From assembly GCF_019145195.1 (NCBI RefSeq), contig NZ_JAHSTW010000003.1, forward strand, positions 62,001 to 126,000: 64,000 nt of DNA, in the 5' to 3' direction. The notes under the pieces were generated by a model that searched no databases, was not told the DNA's origin, and saw only the letters and a program-made list of their open reading frames with translations. A program made the translations under genes and the position numbers. The stretch's first letter is position 1. Every line of letters starts with the position of its first letter. Source of the DNA: Pseudomonas siliginis (GTDB lineage Bacteria > Pseudomonadota > Gammaproteobacteria > Pseudomonadales > Pseudomonadaceae). This document shows, in pieces, positions 45,256 to 54,838 of the stretch.

Positions 45256-47637
45256 TCACGCCGCTGGCGGTTTCGCCAGCGCAATCCCCGCTGCGCCCAA
45301 CCGCTTCAACACTTCGAACAACAAATCGCTCTTGGTCAGCCCGACAATCCTCGGGCTGCCCACATAGCCGGTGACCGTGAGGGTTATTCCGTCCGGGGAC
45401 AATTTGCTGAAACGCACGAATGGCGCCGGTTTATCGAGGATGGTTTCGTTCTCGTGATACGCATCCAGCAGCAGTTGTTTGACCTGCTCAGGATCGATAT
45501 CCAGCGGAAACACCAGCTCCAGCGATGCCACGCCTTGAGCACTGCCGCCGAGGGTAACGTTGCGCAGGTTCTGGGAGATCAGTTGCGAGTTGGGCACGAT
45601 CACGATCGAGCGGTCGCTGAGCTGGATTTCCGTGGCACGCACGTTGATCCGGCGGATGTCGCCCTCGACGCCGCTGATGCTGATCAGGTCGCCGACTTTT
45701 ACCGGGCGCTCGGTGAGCAGGATCAGGCCGGAGACGAAGTTCTTGACGATCTCCTGCAAGCCGAAGCCGATACCCACGGATAGCGCACTGACGATCCACG
45801 CCAGATTGGTCCACTGTACGCCCAGCGACGACAGCGTCAGCAAAATCACGAAGGCGTAGCCGATATTGGAGAACAGCGTGCTCAGCGACGCGCACATGCC
45901 CGGGTCCATGTCGGTCTTGGGCAGGAATTCGTTGTCGAGCCAGCGGCTTAATGCACGGATCAGCCAGATGCCAATCAGCAGTGCCAGCAGTGCGTTGAGC
46001 AGATGCGCCGGGACAATATTCAGCTTGCGCAAACCGGCGCCGCCAAGGATCGACATGATGTTGGTGACCAGTTGGCCAAGCGTGGTGCCGATGCCGCCGA
46101 CAAACAACGAAATCAGCGCCATCAGCATCAGGCCGGCGCGGCTGACCCCGGACAACAGGATCGACGTCTGCTCAAGGCGCCGATCGCTGACGCCGAGCAA
46201 TTGCTTGAGCGCCTGGCCGCTCGCGTGTTTCGGCGAAAACAGGTGCTCACAGGCGTCCTTGACCAGCTGAATCAGCAAGTAGAAGCCCGACAGCACGACA
46301 TAGCCCCACACCAGCTCATAGCTGATGAACCGTGCCAGCGAAACATAGCCGGCCAGCAGCGCAATAGCCGTCACCAACATCGAGAGACTGGCGACGCTGT
46401 AGATCAGCCCGGCGAACACGCTGTTGGTCGCCGATGGGTCGTTGGCTGCGACCAAGGCCTTGCGCACTTTGCCGACGCGCAGCAGCATCGTGCCGATGAT
46501 CGCCAGCACCACCATTGAAATCACGCCGCGCCCGGCCATCACGATGTGGCTGCTCATGCCTGTGGCATTGGCGACCTGCACCAGCGTCACCAACACCAGC
46601 AACGCGCAGGCGAGGATTCGCGGATAAGGCTTGAGGGCCAGCGCCACTGGATCGGCGATTGACGGCAGGCGCCAGGACGGGTGCGCGGTGGAGAGCAATG
46701 CGCGGCTGAGGCCGGTGATCAGCACGCAGGCATAGACGACTTTCTCGAACTCTTCGGAGAAGGTTTCCAGCACCGGCGGCAGCGCGTCGTGGCGGGTGCA
46801 GGCGTAGAACAGCAGCTTCAGGGCGATGGCGGTAGTGACGAAGGTCGCTATGGCTGAGGCGAAGGCCAAGGCACTGCGGCGCAGTCGGCCCTCCGCCACG
46901 CGATGAATGCAGAACCAGGTCAGCCCGCGCTCAGCCAGACGTCGGCCGAAGGTCCAGATCAGCAGCGCCAACAGCACCAGTACGCAGGTGTAAAACCGCT
47001 CGCCCGGCGCCCAGACCGTCGCCCATACGTCAGCCACCTGCTCGACGAACAGTCGCAGGCGCTGGCGGTCGTCTTCGCTTGGATTGACCAGCGGTGTCCA
47101 GAAATACGGGCTCAATACGCTGCGGGTGCTCAGGGTCAGTTCGCTTTCCAGCAGGGTGCGGCGGATGCCGGCGATTTGCGTGATCAGGTCGGCGGCGTTC
47201 TGTTTCAGTGCGGCGAGGCTTTTCAGCGTGCCATCGACCTTGCTTTTCTGCTCCGCCAGCGCAGCCCGCTGCGCGACGATATCGGCTTGCTCGGCGGCCA
47301 CCTCGGCGTCGGGCGCCGTGCCGAGCACGCCCAGTTGCACCGTCAGTTGCGCCTGTTGCGGCAACAGCGCTGCCGACAACCGATCGACATCGAGAATGAA
47401 CGCCTGCACCCGATCCTGCGGGCCTTCGAGCTGGTTGTAATTGTTTGCCGCCGAGATCTGCTGCTTGAGCCCGTCGAGGCGTTGTTGCAGGGCTTGCAGA
47501 TCGCTCTGCGAAATCACCGGCATTGGCGCTGCGCCGGAGTTTGCCGGCGCGGCAACATCCGCCGCCCACAGCGCAGCGCTGCCCGGCATCAGTAGCAGCA
47601 ACAGAATCAAAAGCAACGACTTGAATGAACAGCGCAT
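45256..47637 (-). CDS. Mechanosensitive ion channel, DUF3772/MscS type
   Basis: This 793-residue protein has a signal peptide (cleavage near LWA), a periplasmic coiled-coil DUF3772 region (about 45-200) and about ten membrane helices (210-620). A C-terminal MscS domain follows (SVGIGFGLQEIVKNFVSGLILLTERPVKVGD and the beta domain). Such MscK-like channels open on membrane stretch and release solutes during hypo-osmotic shock. It ends 5 bp from the convergent LacI gene. Confidence 0.92.
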   Translation of the reverse strand: MRCSFKSLLLILLLLLMPGSAALWAADVAAPANSGAAPMPVISQSDLQALQQRLDGLKQQISAANNYNQLEGPQDRVQAFILDVDRLSAALLPQQAQLTVQLGVLGTAPDAEVAAEQADIVAQRAALAEQKSKVDGTLKSLAALKQNAADLITQIAGIRRTLLESELTLSTRSVLSPYFWTPLVNPSEDDRQRLRLFVEQVADVWATVWAPGERFYTCVLVLLALLIWTFGRRLAERGLTWFCIHRVAEGRLRRSALAFASAIATFVTTAIALKLLFYACTRHDALPPVLETFSEEFEKVVYACVLITGLSRALLSTAHPSWRLPSIADPVALALKPYPRILACALLVLVTLVQVANATGMSSHIVMAGRGVISMVVLAIIGTMLLRVGKVRKALVAANDPSATNSVFAGLIYSVASLSMLVTAIALLAGYVSLARFISYELVWGYVVLSGFYLLIQLVKDACEHLFSPKHASGQALKQLLGVSDRRLEQTSILLSGVSRAGLMLMALISLFVGGIGTTLGQLVTNIMSILGGAGLRKLNIVPAHLLNALLALLIGIWLIRALSRWLDNEFLPKTDMDPGMCASLSTLFSNIGYAFVILLTLSSLGVQWTNLAWIVSALSVGIGFGLQEIVKNFVSGLILLTERPVKVGDLISISGVEGDIRRINVRATEIQLSDRSIVIVPNSQLISQNLRNVTLGGSAQGVASLELVFPLDIDPEQVKQLLLDAYHENETILDKPAPFVRFSKLSPDGITLTVTGYVGSPRIVGLTKSDLLFEVLKRLGAAGIALAKPPAA

Positions 47638-47802
47638 GGGGGCGGCGGGCTCGAGTGGATTACACAGTCTATGAGGGTAGGTGATCGCGCCGAACGGGGC
47701 GGAAAACTTTCTCTGCGAGAGGCGCTTACACGCTCATCCAATCCGGCGGAATGATCCGCGCAGCGAGCGGTCAACCGGCAATAACAGCTTCGAGAGCGTG
47801 CC

Positions 47803-48312
47803 ATGTCCATCGCCAAGGAAACGATTGAATACCTGCGCCGACATTCACTGATCATCACCACCGCCGAATCCTGCACGGCCGGGGAGATCGTCATGTTGCT
47901 GTCGGAGGTGCCCGGCAGCGGCGAGTTGATCGAGTGCGGCTATGTGGTCTATTCGCCGCAAGCCAAGCAGCGCCTGCTGCACGTCAGCCCGGCGACCATG
48001 GACACCTTCAATCTGACCAGCGTGGAAGTTGCCAGTGAAATGGCCATCGGCGCGTTGCGCGACAGCACGGCCAACGTCGCCGTCGCCACCACCGGCATTC
48101 TCGGACCCGACGATATGGATGGCATCAAGGCCGGTACGGTGTGTTTCGCCTGGGCGTTCCAGTTCGATGACAAACATTTTCTGTTCAGCACCCAGCAATG
48201 GTTTGCCGGATCGCGCAGTGAAGTGCAGACCCTCGCTTCTGAATTCGCCCTGCAGCAGTTGCCCGATTATCACCGTCGCGCCTTGCGCGGCGAAGGAGGG
48301 TGGCGCCGATGA
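47803..48312 (+). CDS. CinA/PncC-like family protein
   Basis: This 169-residue protein resembles stand-alone CinA C-terminal domains, which deamidate nicotinamide mononucleotide. AESCTAG is at residues 21-27, close to the usual AESCTGG. However, the normal GIAGPGGG loop reads GILGPDDMDGIKAG, so the glycine-rich active-site loop is altered. It may have a changed activity. Its stop overlaps the start of a frameshifted membrane gene. Confidence 0.75.
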   Translation: MSIAKETIEYLRRHSLIITTAESCTAGEIVMLLSEVPGSGELIECGYVVYSPQAKQRLLHVSPATMDTFNLTSVEVASEMAIGALRDSTANVAVATTGILGPDDMDGIKAGTVCFAWAFQFDDKHFLFSTQQWFAGSRSEVQTLASEFALQQLPDYHRRALRGEGGWRR

Positions 48313-48826
48313 AGCACGACGCTGACCATCCCGATCTGCGCAGTCGGCAGTTCCCGGTGCAGGAGGACATGGCCTATCAGTTGAAGGTCTGGCGCTTCGA
48401 GCGCATCGGTTGGTATCTACTGGTGCTGTGCATGCTGCTGGGTCTGTTGGGGCTGTTTTCCCGGGGCGTGCTCAGTTCGCAGGAGGCTCGCAGCGATGAC
48501 GGTAAAGTCCAGGTCGAATACGAGATGTTCCATCGCAACGGCTCGACCAACCCGCTGAAACTCAGCGTGCACACGGCGCCTGAAGCCACTGTCGAACTCG
48601 ATATCGGCGGCGAGATGCTCGATGGCTTCAGGTCGAAACCATGCAGCCGGCCCCGGTGCGTATGCGCAGCTCAAAACAGGGTATGCGCTTGTGGTTGCAG
48701 GCTGATGCCCAGGGCCAGGCGACGCTCTATGTGACGCTGCGCGGTGACGGATTGGGCCTGTTTCGCAGCCATATCCGGGTGCCGGGCTCGAGCGAAGTGA
48801 AGCTCACTCAATTCATTTATCCATAG
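48309..48826 (+). pseudogene. Frameshifted small membrane protein gene
   Basis: The first frame (ATG 48309, MKHDADHPDLRSRQFPVQED) has one membrane helix (YLLVLCMLLGLLGLFSRGVL). It reads correctly to about 48629 (GEMLDGF), after which the natural continuation VETMQPAPVRMRSSKQGM lies in another frame to 48826. Restoring one base near 48629, for instance a second C in TTC-AGG, joins the parts into a 172-residue protein. It belongs with the CinA-like and DUF421 genes. It could be a recent mutation or a sequencing slip. Confidence 0.75.
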
Positions 48827-48833
48827 GTGACCC

Positions 48834-49289
48834 ATGGACTCGGTGTTGCGCGCACTCGCGATGTATCTGGCACTGATGGTGCTGTTCAAAATTGCCGGTC
48901 GGCGTTCGCTGGCCGAGCTGACGACGTTTGATTTCGTCTTGCTGATGATCATCGGTGAAGCCACCCAGCAAGCGCTGCTTGGTGATGATTTTTCCCTGAC
49001 CAATGCGTTTCTGGTGATCATTACGCTGATCGCTGTGGATGTCGGTTTTTCCCTGCTCAAACAGCGTTCCAGTTGGGTGTCGCGGCTGATCGATGGCGAG
49101 CCGACGATCATTGTCGAGAATGGCAAGCTGTTGCACCGACGCCTGCGCCATGCGCGGCTGGTCGAGGCGGATGTCATGGAGGCGGCACGTTCCAGTCAGG
49201 GCATAGAAACCATCGACCAGATCAAATTCGCGATCATCGAACGCAACGGCAAGATTTCCGTGATCCGCCAGGATCCGGAAGGTGGCTGA
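48834..49289 (+). CDS. DUF421 (YetF-like) membrane protein
   Basis: This 151-residue inner-membrane protein has three N-terminal helices (about 5-75), including GRRSLAELTTFDFVLLMIIGEATQQALL, followed by a cytosolic alpha/beta domain (GEPTIIVENGKLLHRRLRHARL). This is the DUF421/YetF family, of unknown molecular role and linked in other bacteria to envelope stress. AGGTGACCC precedes the ATG. It follows the frameshifted gene by 7 bp. Confidence 0.9.
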   Translation: MDSVLRALAMYLALMVLFKIAGRRSLAELTTFDFVLLMIIGEATQQALLGDDFSLTNAFLVIITLIAVDVGFSLLKQRSSWVSRLIDGEPTIIVENGKLLHRRLRHARLVEADVMEAARSSQGIETIDQIKFAIIERNGKISVIRQDPEGG

Positions 49290-49375
49290 GGCTTTGGCGC
49301 CGCGCACGCGCAATTTTTTTGAACGCTGAAAAAGCCGCGCAGCCCAATGCTTACAAGTCATCGGAGGATTGCGAA

Positions 49376-49603
49376 ATGAACGAGGCAGCGAGTTACTTCT
49401 CCATCGCCGTGGCGGTGATCATTCTGCTGGTCGACCTGTGGGCGATTGTCAGCGTGTTTCGCAGCAACAAGAGCGTCGGCGTCAAAGCCGCCTGGGCGAT
49501 CGGCTTGATCGTGTTCCCGGTGCTTGGCCTGATCGTGTGGGGCATCGCCGGCCCGCGCGGCGTCAAGGAAGGGCCTTCGTCGCCGGAGCACAGTAAGGGC
49601 TGA
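49376..49603 (+). CDS. PLDc_N-type small membrane protein
   Basis: This 75-residue protein has two hydrophobic helices (FSIAVAVIILLVDLWAIVSVF and AWAIGLIVFPVLGLIVWGI) and the PxLGLIxW motif of the phospholipase-D N-terminal membrane anchor domain, here without a catalytic domain. GGAGG is 10 bases before ATG 49376. The function is unknown; it is probably an envelope component. Confidence 0.85.
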   Translation: MNEAASYFSIAVAVIILLVDLWAIVSVFRSNKSVGVKAAWAIGLIVFPVLGLIVWGIAGPRGVKEGPSSPEHSKG

Positions 49604-49711
49604 GAGCCCGATGCAGTCCTGCAATGAATTTGCGCACATCCCGGAAGAAGGTAAACGATGCTAGGTCAAGCTTGAACCGGGTAGCGATACCACTGCTGAC
49701 AGGAGATCGTC

Positions 49712-49858
49712 ATGAAAAAAATCTGCGTATGTCTGGGGTTCTGCTCAATGTTTCTGTTGAGCGGCTGCTTCGATTCCAACGATGCACCCAACAAGGACGG
49801 TGACAAAAGCAAACCGTCGGTGCAGATGCAGACCGAGAAGCCTGAGGAGGGCAAGTAA
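49712..49858 (+). CDS. Small lipoprotein
   Basis: This 48-residue protein begins MKKICVCLGF and has a clear lipobox LLSGC, so it should be lipidated at the Cys near residue 19. The mature part is only about 30 residues, charged and probably unstructured (DSNDAPNKDGDKSKP). AGGAG is well placed before ATG 49712. It is short for annotation pipelines but has all the signals of a real gene. Confidence 0.75.
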   Translation: MKKICVCLGFCSMFLLSGCFDSNDAPNKDGDKSKPSVQMQTEKPEEGK

Positions 49859-49876
49859 CTCCACTTGGCAACAACC

Positions 49877-49965
49877 TGTGGGAGCGAGCCTGCTCGCGAA
49901 GGCGTCAGGTCAGACAACTCTGTGCTGACTGATGCTCCGTCTTGGCGAGCAGGCTCACTCCCGCA
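49877..49965. repeat. REPIN
   Basis: A GGAGCGAGCCTGCTCGCGAA arm faces a GGCGAGCAGGCTCACTCC arm across a short spacer. It lies between the lipoprotein gene and the end of the MFS gene. Confidence 0.85.
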
Positions 49966-49970
49966 CTGGT

Positions 49971-51194
49971 TCAGTTCGAGTAGCGGTATTCCAGCCATGC
50001 CCAATACAGTAAAGCCACAGCACTGATCCCGCCTCCGAGAAAACACACCGCCACCCAGCCAGAGTGCGCATAGGTATACGTCGCCGCGATGGCGCCCAGA
50101 CCACTGCCCACCGAGTAAAAACACATATACGCGCCGACCAGTCGGCTCTGCGCATCGGGTCGTGCGGCGAAGATCAGGCTTTGATTGGTCACGTGCACTG
50201 CTTGCACGGCGAAGTCGAGCAGGATCACCCCGACGGCCATCGCCAGCAGCGAACTGTCGACAAATGCGATGGGCAGCCAGGACAGCGTCAGCAGCGCCAG
50301 GGCGATGCCGGTGGTGCGATTGCCCAACCCTAAGTCGGCCAGGCGCCCAGCCCGAGCGGCGGCGAGCGCGCCCGCCACTCCGGCCAGACCAAACAGGCCG
50401 ATCTGCGTATGCGACAGCGACAATGGCGGCGCGCTGAGCGGCAGTACCATCGACGTCCACAACACACTGAAGGCGGCGAAAATCAGCAGGGCGAAGATGC
50501 CGCGGACGCGCAGTACCCGCTCAGTCAAAAACAATTCCAATACCGAGCGCAGCAGTCGCCAGTAACTGCCCTGTGCAGGCGGTTTCGCCGAGGCGGGCAG
50601 GGTGCGCCATAACAGCAGGGCCAAGCCGACCATCAGTACGGCGGAGACAAAATACACGCCGCGCCAACCGGCCAGATCAGCCACTACGCCGGAAACGAAA
50701 CGCGCCAGCAAAATGCCCAGTACCACGCCACTGGTGACCGTGCCTACGGCGGCGCCGCGCTGCTCCGGGCGAGCAAGGCTGGCGGTGCAGGCGACCACCA
50801 CTTGCACCACCACCGCCAGCAGACCCACCAGCATCATGGCGCCGAGCAGCACTCCCCAGCTCTCGGACAGGCTCACGGCACACAGCGCCGTTGCAGACAA
50901 CAGCAGTTGGCTGACGATGAGTTTCTTTCGATCGAGCAGATCACCCAGCGGCACAATGAACAGCAGCCCCACGGCATACCCGGCTTGCGTGGCCGTGATC
51001 ACAACGCCGATCGCCCCCGGTGAAACCCCGAGGCTGGCGGCCATCGATTCCAACAATGGCTGTGCGAAATAAACATTGGCCACTGCCATCGCGCAGGTGA
51101 TTGCAAAGAGAAAAGTCTGCAAACGACTCAGCCCGGTCGTTGCGCTGTCAGCTGCGGCTTGCGCATTGATCAGGGTTTGCGTCTGACACGGCAT
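49971..51194 (-). CDS. MFS transporter (drug-efflux type)
   Basis: This 407-residue inner-membrane protein has 12 helices and the loop 2-3 signature (GDLLDRKKLIV) of the major facilitator superfamily, and resembles DHA1 efflux pumps. ATG 51194 (MPCQTQTLIN) follows GAGGAAGC; an earlier in-frame start lacks a site. It is divergent from an HxlR regulator, a pairing common for inducible export. Confidence 0.88.
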   Translation of the reverse strand: MPCQTQTLINAQAAADSATTGLSRLQTFLFAITCAMAVANVYFAQPLLESMAASLGVSPGAIGVVITATQAGYAVGLLFIVPLGDLLDRKKLIVSQLLLSATALCAVSLSESWGVLLGAMMLVGLLAVVVQVVVACTASLARPEQRGAAVGTVTSGVVLGILLARFVSGVVADLAGWRGVYFVSAVLMVGLALLLWRTLPASAKPPAQGSYWRLLRSVLELFLTERVLRVRGIFALLIFAAFSVLWTSMVLPLSAPPLSLSHTQIGLFGLAGVAGALAAARAGRLADLGLGNRTTGIALALLTLSWLPIAFVDSSLLAMAVGVILLDFAVQAVHVTNQSLIFAARPDAQSRLVGAYMCFYSVGSGLGAIAATYTYAHSGWVAVCFLGGGISAVALLYWAWLEYRYSN

Positions 51195-51301
51195 CCTTGC
51201 TTCCTCGTAGTGTGGTTTTGAATTGAAACCGATACGTTGATCTTTATTCATTCGGGTTGTTAAATGCAACCACATTCAATAGCCGATCCATCAGGAATCA
51301 C

Positions 51302-51754
51302 ATGGCCCGACAACAAACATTGGCGCAGAGCGAATGCCCGGTGGCCCGAACACTCGAAGCCATTGGCGATCGCTGGGCCTTGATGATCATTCGCGATGCG
51401 TTCGATGACGTGCGCCGTTTCAGTGAATTCCAGAAACGTCTGGGCCTGGCCAAGAACATCCTCACGGTCAAACTGAAAATGCTCGTCGAGCTCGGCGTGT
51501 TGCAGATTCAGCCCGCGTCCGATGGCAGCGCCTACAAGGAATACGTGCTCACCGACATGGGCCGCGCGGTGTTCCCCATCGTCGTCAGCCTGCGGCAGTG
51601 GGGCGAGCGTTTTCTGTTTACGGAAGGCGAGGAGCACTCGATCCTGCTCGACAACGAACGGGCCGAGCCCGTCGAGACTATCGTCGTGCGCTCCAGGGCG
51701 GGCGCGGTGCTGGCCCCGGCGGACTGTCACCGAAAAGTGGTGACGCGCCGGTAA
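51302..51754 (+). CDS. HxlR family transcriptional regulator
   Basis: This 150-residue winged-helix protein has the HxlR pattern CPVARTLEAIGDRWALMIIR and FSEFQKRLGLAKNILTVKLK, with Cys12 at the position that senses electrophiles in some relatives. A longer in-frame start at 51257 would overlap the promoter of the divergent MFS gene; ATG 51302 has AGGAATC before it. It probably controls the MFS exporter. Confidence 0.88.
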   Translation: MARQQTLAQSECPVARTLEAIGDRWALMIIRDAFDDVRRFSEFQKRLGLAKNILTVKLKMLVELGVLQIQPASDGSAYKEYVLTDMGRAVFPIVVSLRQWGERFLFTEGEEHSILLDNERAEPVETIVVRSRAGAVLAPADCHRKVVTRR

Positions 51755-51921
51755 GGAAGCCGAGCAGATAGTCGTGGCGCGTATTCACAGCCGCGCTATC
51801 TCCATGGCATGAAAAGTCGAGCCGGCATTCGCAGGGTTTTTGATCTAGGCTGTTTTCGATCCTCGATCAGCAGCGGTGCGCCGTTGCCATATTTCCAGCA
51901 ACGCGATTACCGGAGTGCCTG

Positions 51922-52347
51922 ATGAGCCTTTCACCTTTCCACCTCGCCATCCCGGTTTACGACCTCGCCGCTTGCCGGCGTTTTTACGGTGAAGTGTTCG
52001 GCCTGGAGGAGGGCCGATCCAGCGCGCAGTGGGTCGACTTCAACTTCTACGGCCACCAATTGGTCATCCACGAACAGCCGAAAACGGCTGCCCAGGAAAG
52101 CGTTAATAGCAATCCGGTAGACGGTCACGACGTACCGGTCCCGCACTTCGGCATCATTTTAGAGTGGCAGCAATGGGAGGCACTGGCCGAGCGACTGAAG
52201 TCATTCGGCACGCAATTCGTGATCGAGCCCTACATTCGATTCAAGGGGCAGGTCGGCGAACAGGCGACCATGTTTCTGCTCGACCCCTGCGGCAATGCGC
52301 TGGAATTCAAGGCGTTCAAGGACATGGGCCAGGTGTTTGCCAAGTGA
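51922..52347 (+). CDS. VOC family (glyoxalase/dioxygenase-like) protein
   Basis: This 141-residue protein has the vicinal-oxygen-chelate fold. Likely metal ligands are His7 (FHLAIPV), His in PHFGI and Glu near the end (ALEFKAF). GSH-type, dioxygenase-type and antibiotic-binding members cannot be told apart here. The start ATG 51922 has CGGAG upstream. It is convergent with the LysR gene and their stop codons abut. Confidence 0.85.
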   Translation: MSLSPFHLAIPVYDLAACRRFYGEVFGLEEGRSSAQWVDFNFYGHQLVIHEQPKTAAQESVNSNPVDGHDVPVPHFGIILEWQQWEALAERLKSFGTQFVIEPYIRFKGQVGEQATMFLLDPCGNALEFKAFKDMGQVFAK

Positions 52348-53262
52348 TCACAGCGTAGTGGTCTGGCCGTTGCGATCGCGTTCATAAACCTTGTTGGCCT
52401 GCAGCTTTTCCTTCAGCCAGCGCTCGGCCGTGCCCAAGGGCCGTCGGCGCGCCCACAATAGATCGACGCCGATTTGCCAGTCGGTATGCGGGTACGCCGA
52501 CAGCTGCAACTCGACCAGTTCGCCATTGCCCAGTTCACGTTGGATCAGTTGGCGCGGCAAGGTCGCCCAGCCGAGGCCGGCGCGGACCATTTCGAGCAGG
52601 GCCAGATAGCTTTCCGCTTGCCACAGTTGCGTCGAACGCAGGTATTCACTGCTCGGCAGCTTGGTGGCGTGCGCACTGAACGCCAGGCGCCGGTGCACGT
52701 GCAAATCGTCGAACGTGACATTGTCCAGTTGCGCCAGCGGATGATCCGGATGGCAGACGTGCAGCATGATCAGTTTGCCCAGTTGCTGAAACGCCAGTTC
52801 CCGAGGATAGCCCGGCTGCGAAAACGCCACGCCCAGCACCGCCTCGCCACTGCTGACCAGTTCGCTGACATCGCCGTAGACCGGGTGGCGAATGATCAGA
52901 TCGACAAACGGGAAGGCCTGCTCGAACGCTTGCAGCACCGGCATGATCGGGCCGTATGGCGTTTCAATCGCCAGGGTCAGGCTCGGTTCGACGCTATCGG
53001 AAAGGCAATCAGCGTGGGCCTCGAAGGTCATGCAGCGCTCCAGTACCGCATCTGCCTGGACCAGCAATTTGTGCCCGCTGGCGGTGAGGGCAGGGCTGCG
53101 ATTGCTGCGGTCGAACAACTCGACGCCAAGGTCGGTTTCCAGATTGGCGATCGCTGCGCTGATGGTCGACTGCGTCTTGCCCAACTTGCGCCCGGCGGCG
53201 GAGAACGAGCCGCTTTTCACCACTTGGACGAACATCAGCAACTGATCGAGTGAGAAGCGCAC
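52348..53262 (-). CDS. LysR family transcriptional regulator
   Basis: This regulator of about 304 residues has a winged-helix start VRFSLDQLLMFVQVVKSGSF and an effector-binding domain. I chose GTG 53262 because GGAG is 8 bases upstream and the family-like sequence begins there; an ATG at 53358 would add 32 unrelated residues. It is divergent from the NCS2 transporter gene, so it is likely to control the purine transport-deaminase pair. Confidence 0.87.
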   Translation of the reverse strand: MRFSLDQLLMFVQVVKSGSFSAAGRKLGKTQSTISAAIANLETDLGVELFDRSNRSPALTASGHKLLVQADAVLERCMTFEAHADCLSDSVEPSLTLAIETPYGPIMPVLQAFEQAFPFVDLIIRHPVYGDVSELVSSGEAVLGVAFSQPGYPRELAFQQLGKLIMLHVCHPDHPLAQLDNVTFDDLHVHRRLAFSAHATKLPSSEYLRSTQLWQAESYLALLEMVRAGLGWATLPRQLIQRELGNGELVELQLSAYPHTDWQIGVDLLWARRRPLGTAERWLKEKLQANKVYERDRNGQTTTL

Positions 53263-53464
53263 GCGGTGTACTCCGAGCTTGAGCGAGACGGCGATTGTGC
53301 CGCGTCTTTGCCATCGAAAAAAGCGATGGTTGCCAATTTGTTTCATCGTTGAAAACATTCAAGGATGACCCCGCGTCTTCGAACGCCGGGGCCGATTCTT
53401 TCTGTGCATCTGCCCCTGAGCGCCCGCGATTACACCCAACGCTGCCCCTTCAGGAGCTTGTGCC

Positions 53465-54805
53465 ATGACTACACAACGCGTTCACCCGGTCGACGAGGTG
53501 TTGCCCCTGCGGCAGCTTTTCACCTTCGGTCTGCAGCATGTTCTGGTGATGTATGCGGGAGCGGTGGCGGTGCCGCTGATTCTCGGCAGTGCGATGGGGC
53601 TGACGTCGGCTCAGGTGGTTTTACTGATCAACGCCAACCTGCTGACGACCGGTGTGGCGACGTTGATTCAGACCCTCGGCTTCTGGAAGTTCGGCGCGCG
53701 TTTACCGTTGATTCAGGGCTGCTCGTTCATTGCGCTGGCGCCGATGATCATGATCGGCAAGGAGTTCGGCCTCAGCCAGATCTTTGGGGCGGTGATCGCC
53801 GCCGGCTTCCTGACCATCGCACTGGCGCCGGTGTTCAGCCGCTTGCTGCGATTCTTTCCGCCCGTGGTGATTGGCAGCCTGATCACCATCATCGGTATTT
53901 CACTGATGCCGGCGGCGGCAATCTGGCTGGGTGGTGGCAATCCCGATTCGCCTGACTTCGGTCGCCCGGCCAATCTGCTGCTGGGTCTGGCCACGGTCAG
54001 TGTGACGCTGGTGATTTATGCGAAATTCAGCGGCTTCATCGGTAACCTCAGTGTGCTCATCGGCTTGTTTGTCGGCAGCCTGATCGCTGCCGCCTGCGGC
54101 ATGACGCACTTCAATCGGGTCAGCGAGGCGGCGTGGTTCGAGTTGAGCGCGCCAATGGCGTTTGGTCCGCCGGAATTTTCTCTGGTACCGATTCTGATCA
54201 TGACCCTGGCGATGCTGGTGATCATGGCCGAGACCACTGGCAACTGCCTGGCCATCGGCAAACTGGTCGGCAAACCGACTACGCAGCAGACCCTCGGCAA
54301 CGCCTTCCGCGCCGACGGCTTGTCGACCATGCTCGGTGGTGTGTTCAACAGCTTTCCCTATAACGCCTTCACGCAAAACACCGGCCTGATTGCGCTTTCG
54401 AGCATCAAGAGCCGCTTCGTCGTTGCCGCCGCTGGCGCGATCATGGTTTTGATGGGCTTGTTCCCCAAGCTCGGCGCGTTGATTGCGGCGGTGCCCACTC
54501 CAGTGCTGGGCGGCTGCGCGATCGTCATGTTCGGCATGACCACGGTGGCGGGCATTCAGGAACTGTCACGGGTGCAGTTCGAAGGCACACGCAACGCCAT
54601 CATCGTTGCGGTGTCGGTCAGCGTCGGCGTCTTGCCAATGTCGTTTCCGGCCCTGTTCGAACACGTCGGCCCGACGCTGAAACTGGTGCTCGACAGCGGC
54701 ATTTTCCTCGGTGCGATCACCGCCATTCTGCTCAACCTCTTGCTCAACAAACAAAAATCATCGACCGACGCCGTCGGCGCGTCCGCGGCCGAACTGGCCG
54801 ACTGA
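53465..54805 (+). CDS. NCS2 family nucleobase:cation symporter
   Basis: This 446-residue inner-membrane transporter with 14 segments carries the family motifs FGLQHVLVMYAG near residue 20, AETTGN near 255 and QNTGLIALS near 300, which form the nucleobase site. Substrates of the family are uracil, xanthine, urate, guanine and similar bases. Being followed within 33 bp by a guanine-type deaminase points to purine uptake. AGGAGCTTGTGCC precedes the ATG. Confidence 0.92.
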   Translation: MTTQRVHPVDEVLPLRQLFTFGLQHVLVMYAGAVAVPLILGSAMGLTSAQVVLLINANLLTTGVATLIQTLGFWKFGARLPLIQGCSFIALAPMIMIGKEFGLSQIFGAVIAAGFLTIALAPVFSRLLRFFPPVVIGSLITIIGISLMPAAAIWLGGGNPDSPDFGRPANLLLGLATVSVTLVIYAKFSGFIGNLSVLIGLFVGSLIAAACGMTHFNRVSEAAWFELSAPMAFGPPEFSLVPILIMTLAMLVIMAETTGNCLAIGKLVGKPTTQQTLGNAFRADGLSTMLGGVFNSFPYNAFTQNTGLIALSSIKSRFVVAAAGAIMVLMGLFPKLGALIAAVPTPVLGGCAIVMFGMTTVAGIQELSRVQFEGTRNAIIVAVSVSVGVLPMSFPALFEHVGPTLKLVLDSGIFLGAITAILLNLLLNKQKSSTDAVGASAAELAD

Positions 54806-54838
54806 CCGTTGTCTTTTCTCACTGCCCAGGAGTTACCC

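Noticed and set aside
52348..53358. Longer LysR start at 53358
   Set aside because: It adds 32 residues unlike LysR proteins; GTG 53262 has a good ribosome site and the family-like N-terminus.
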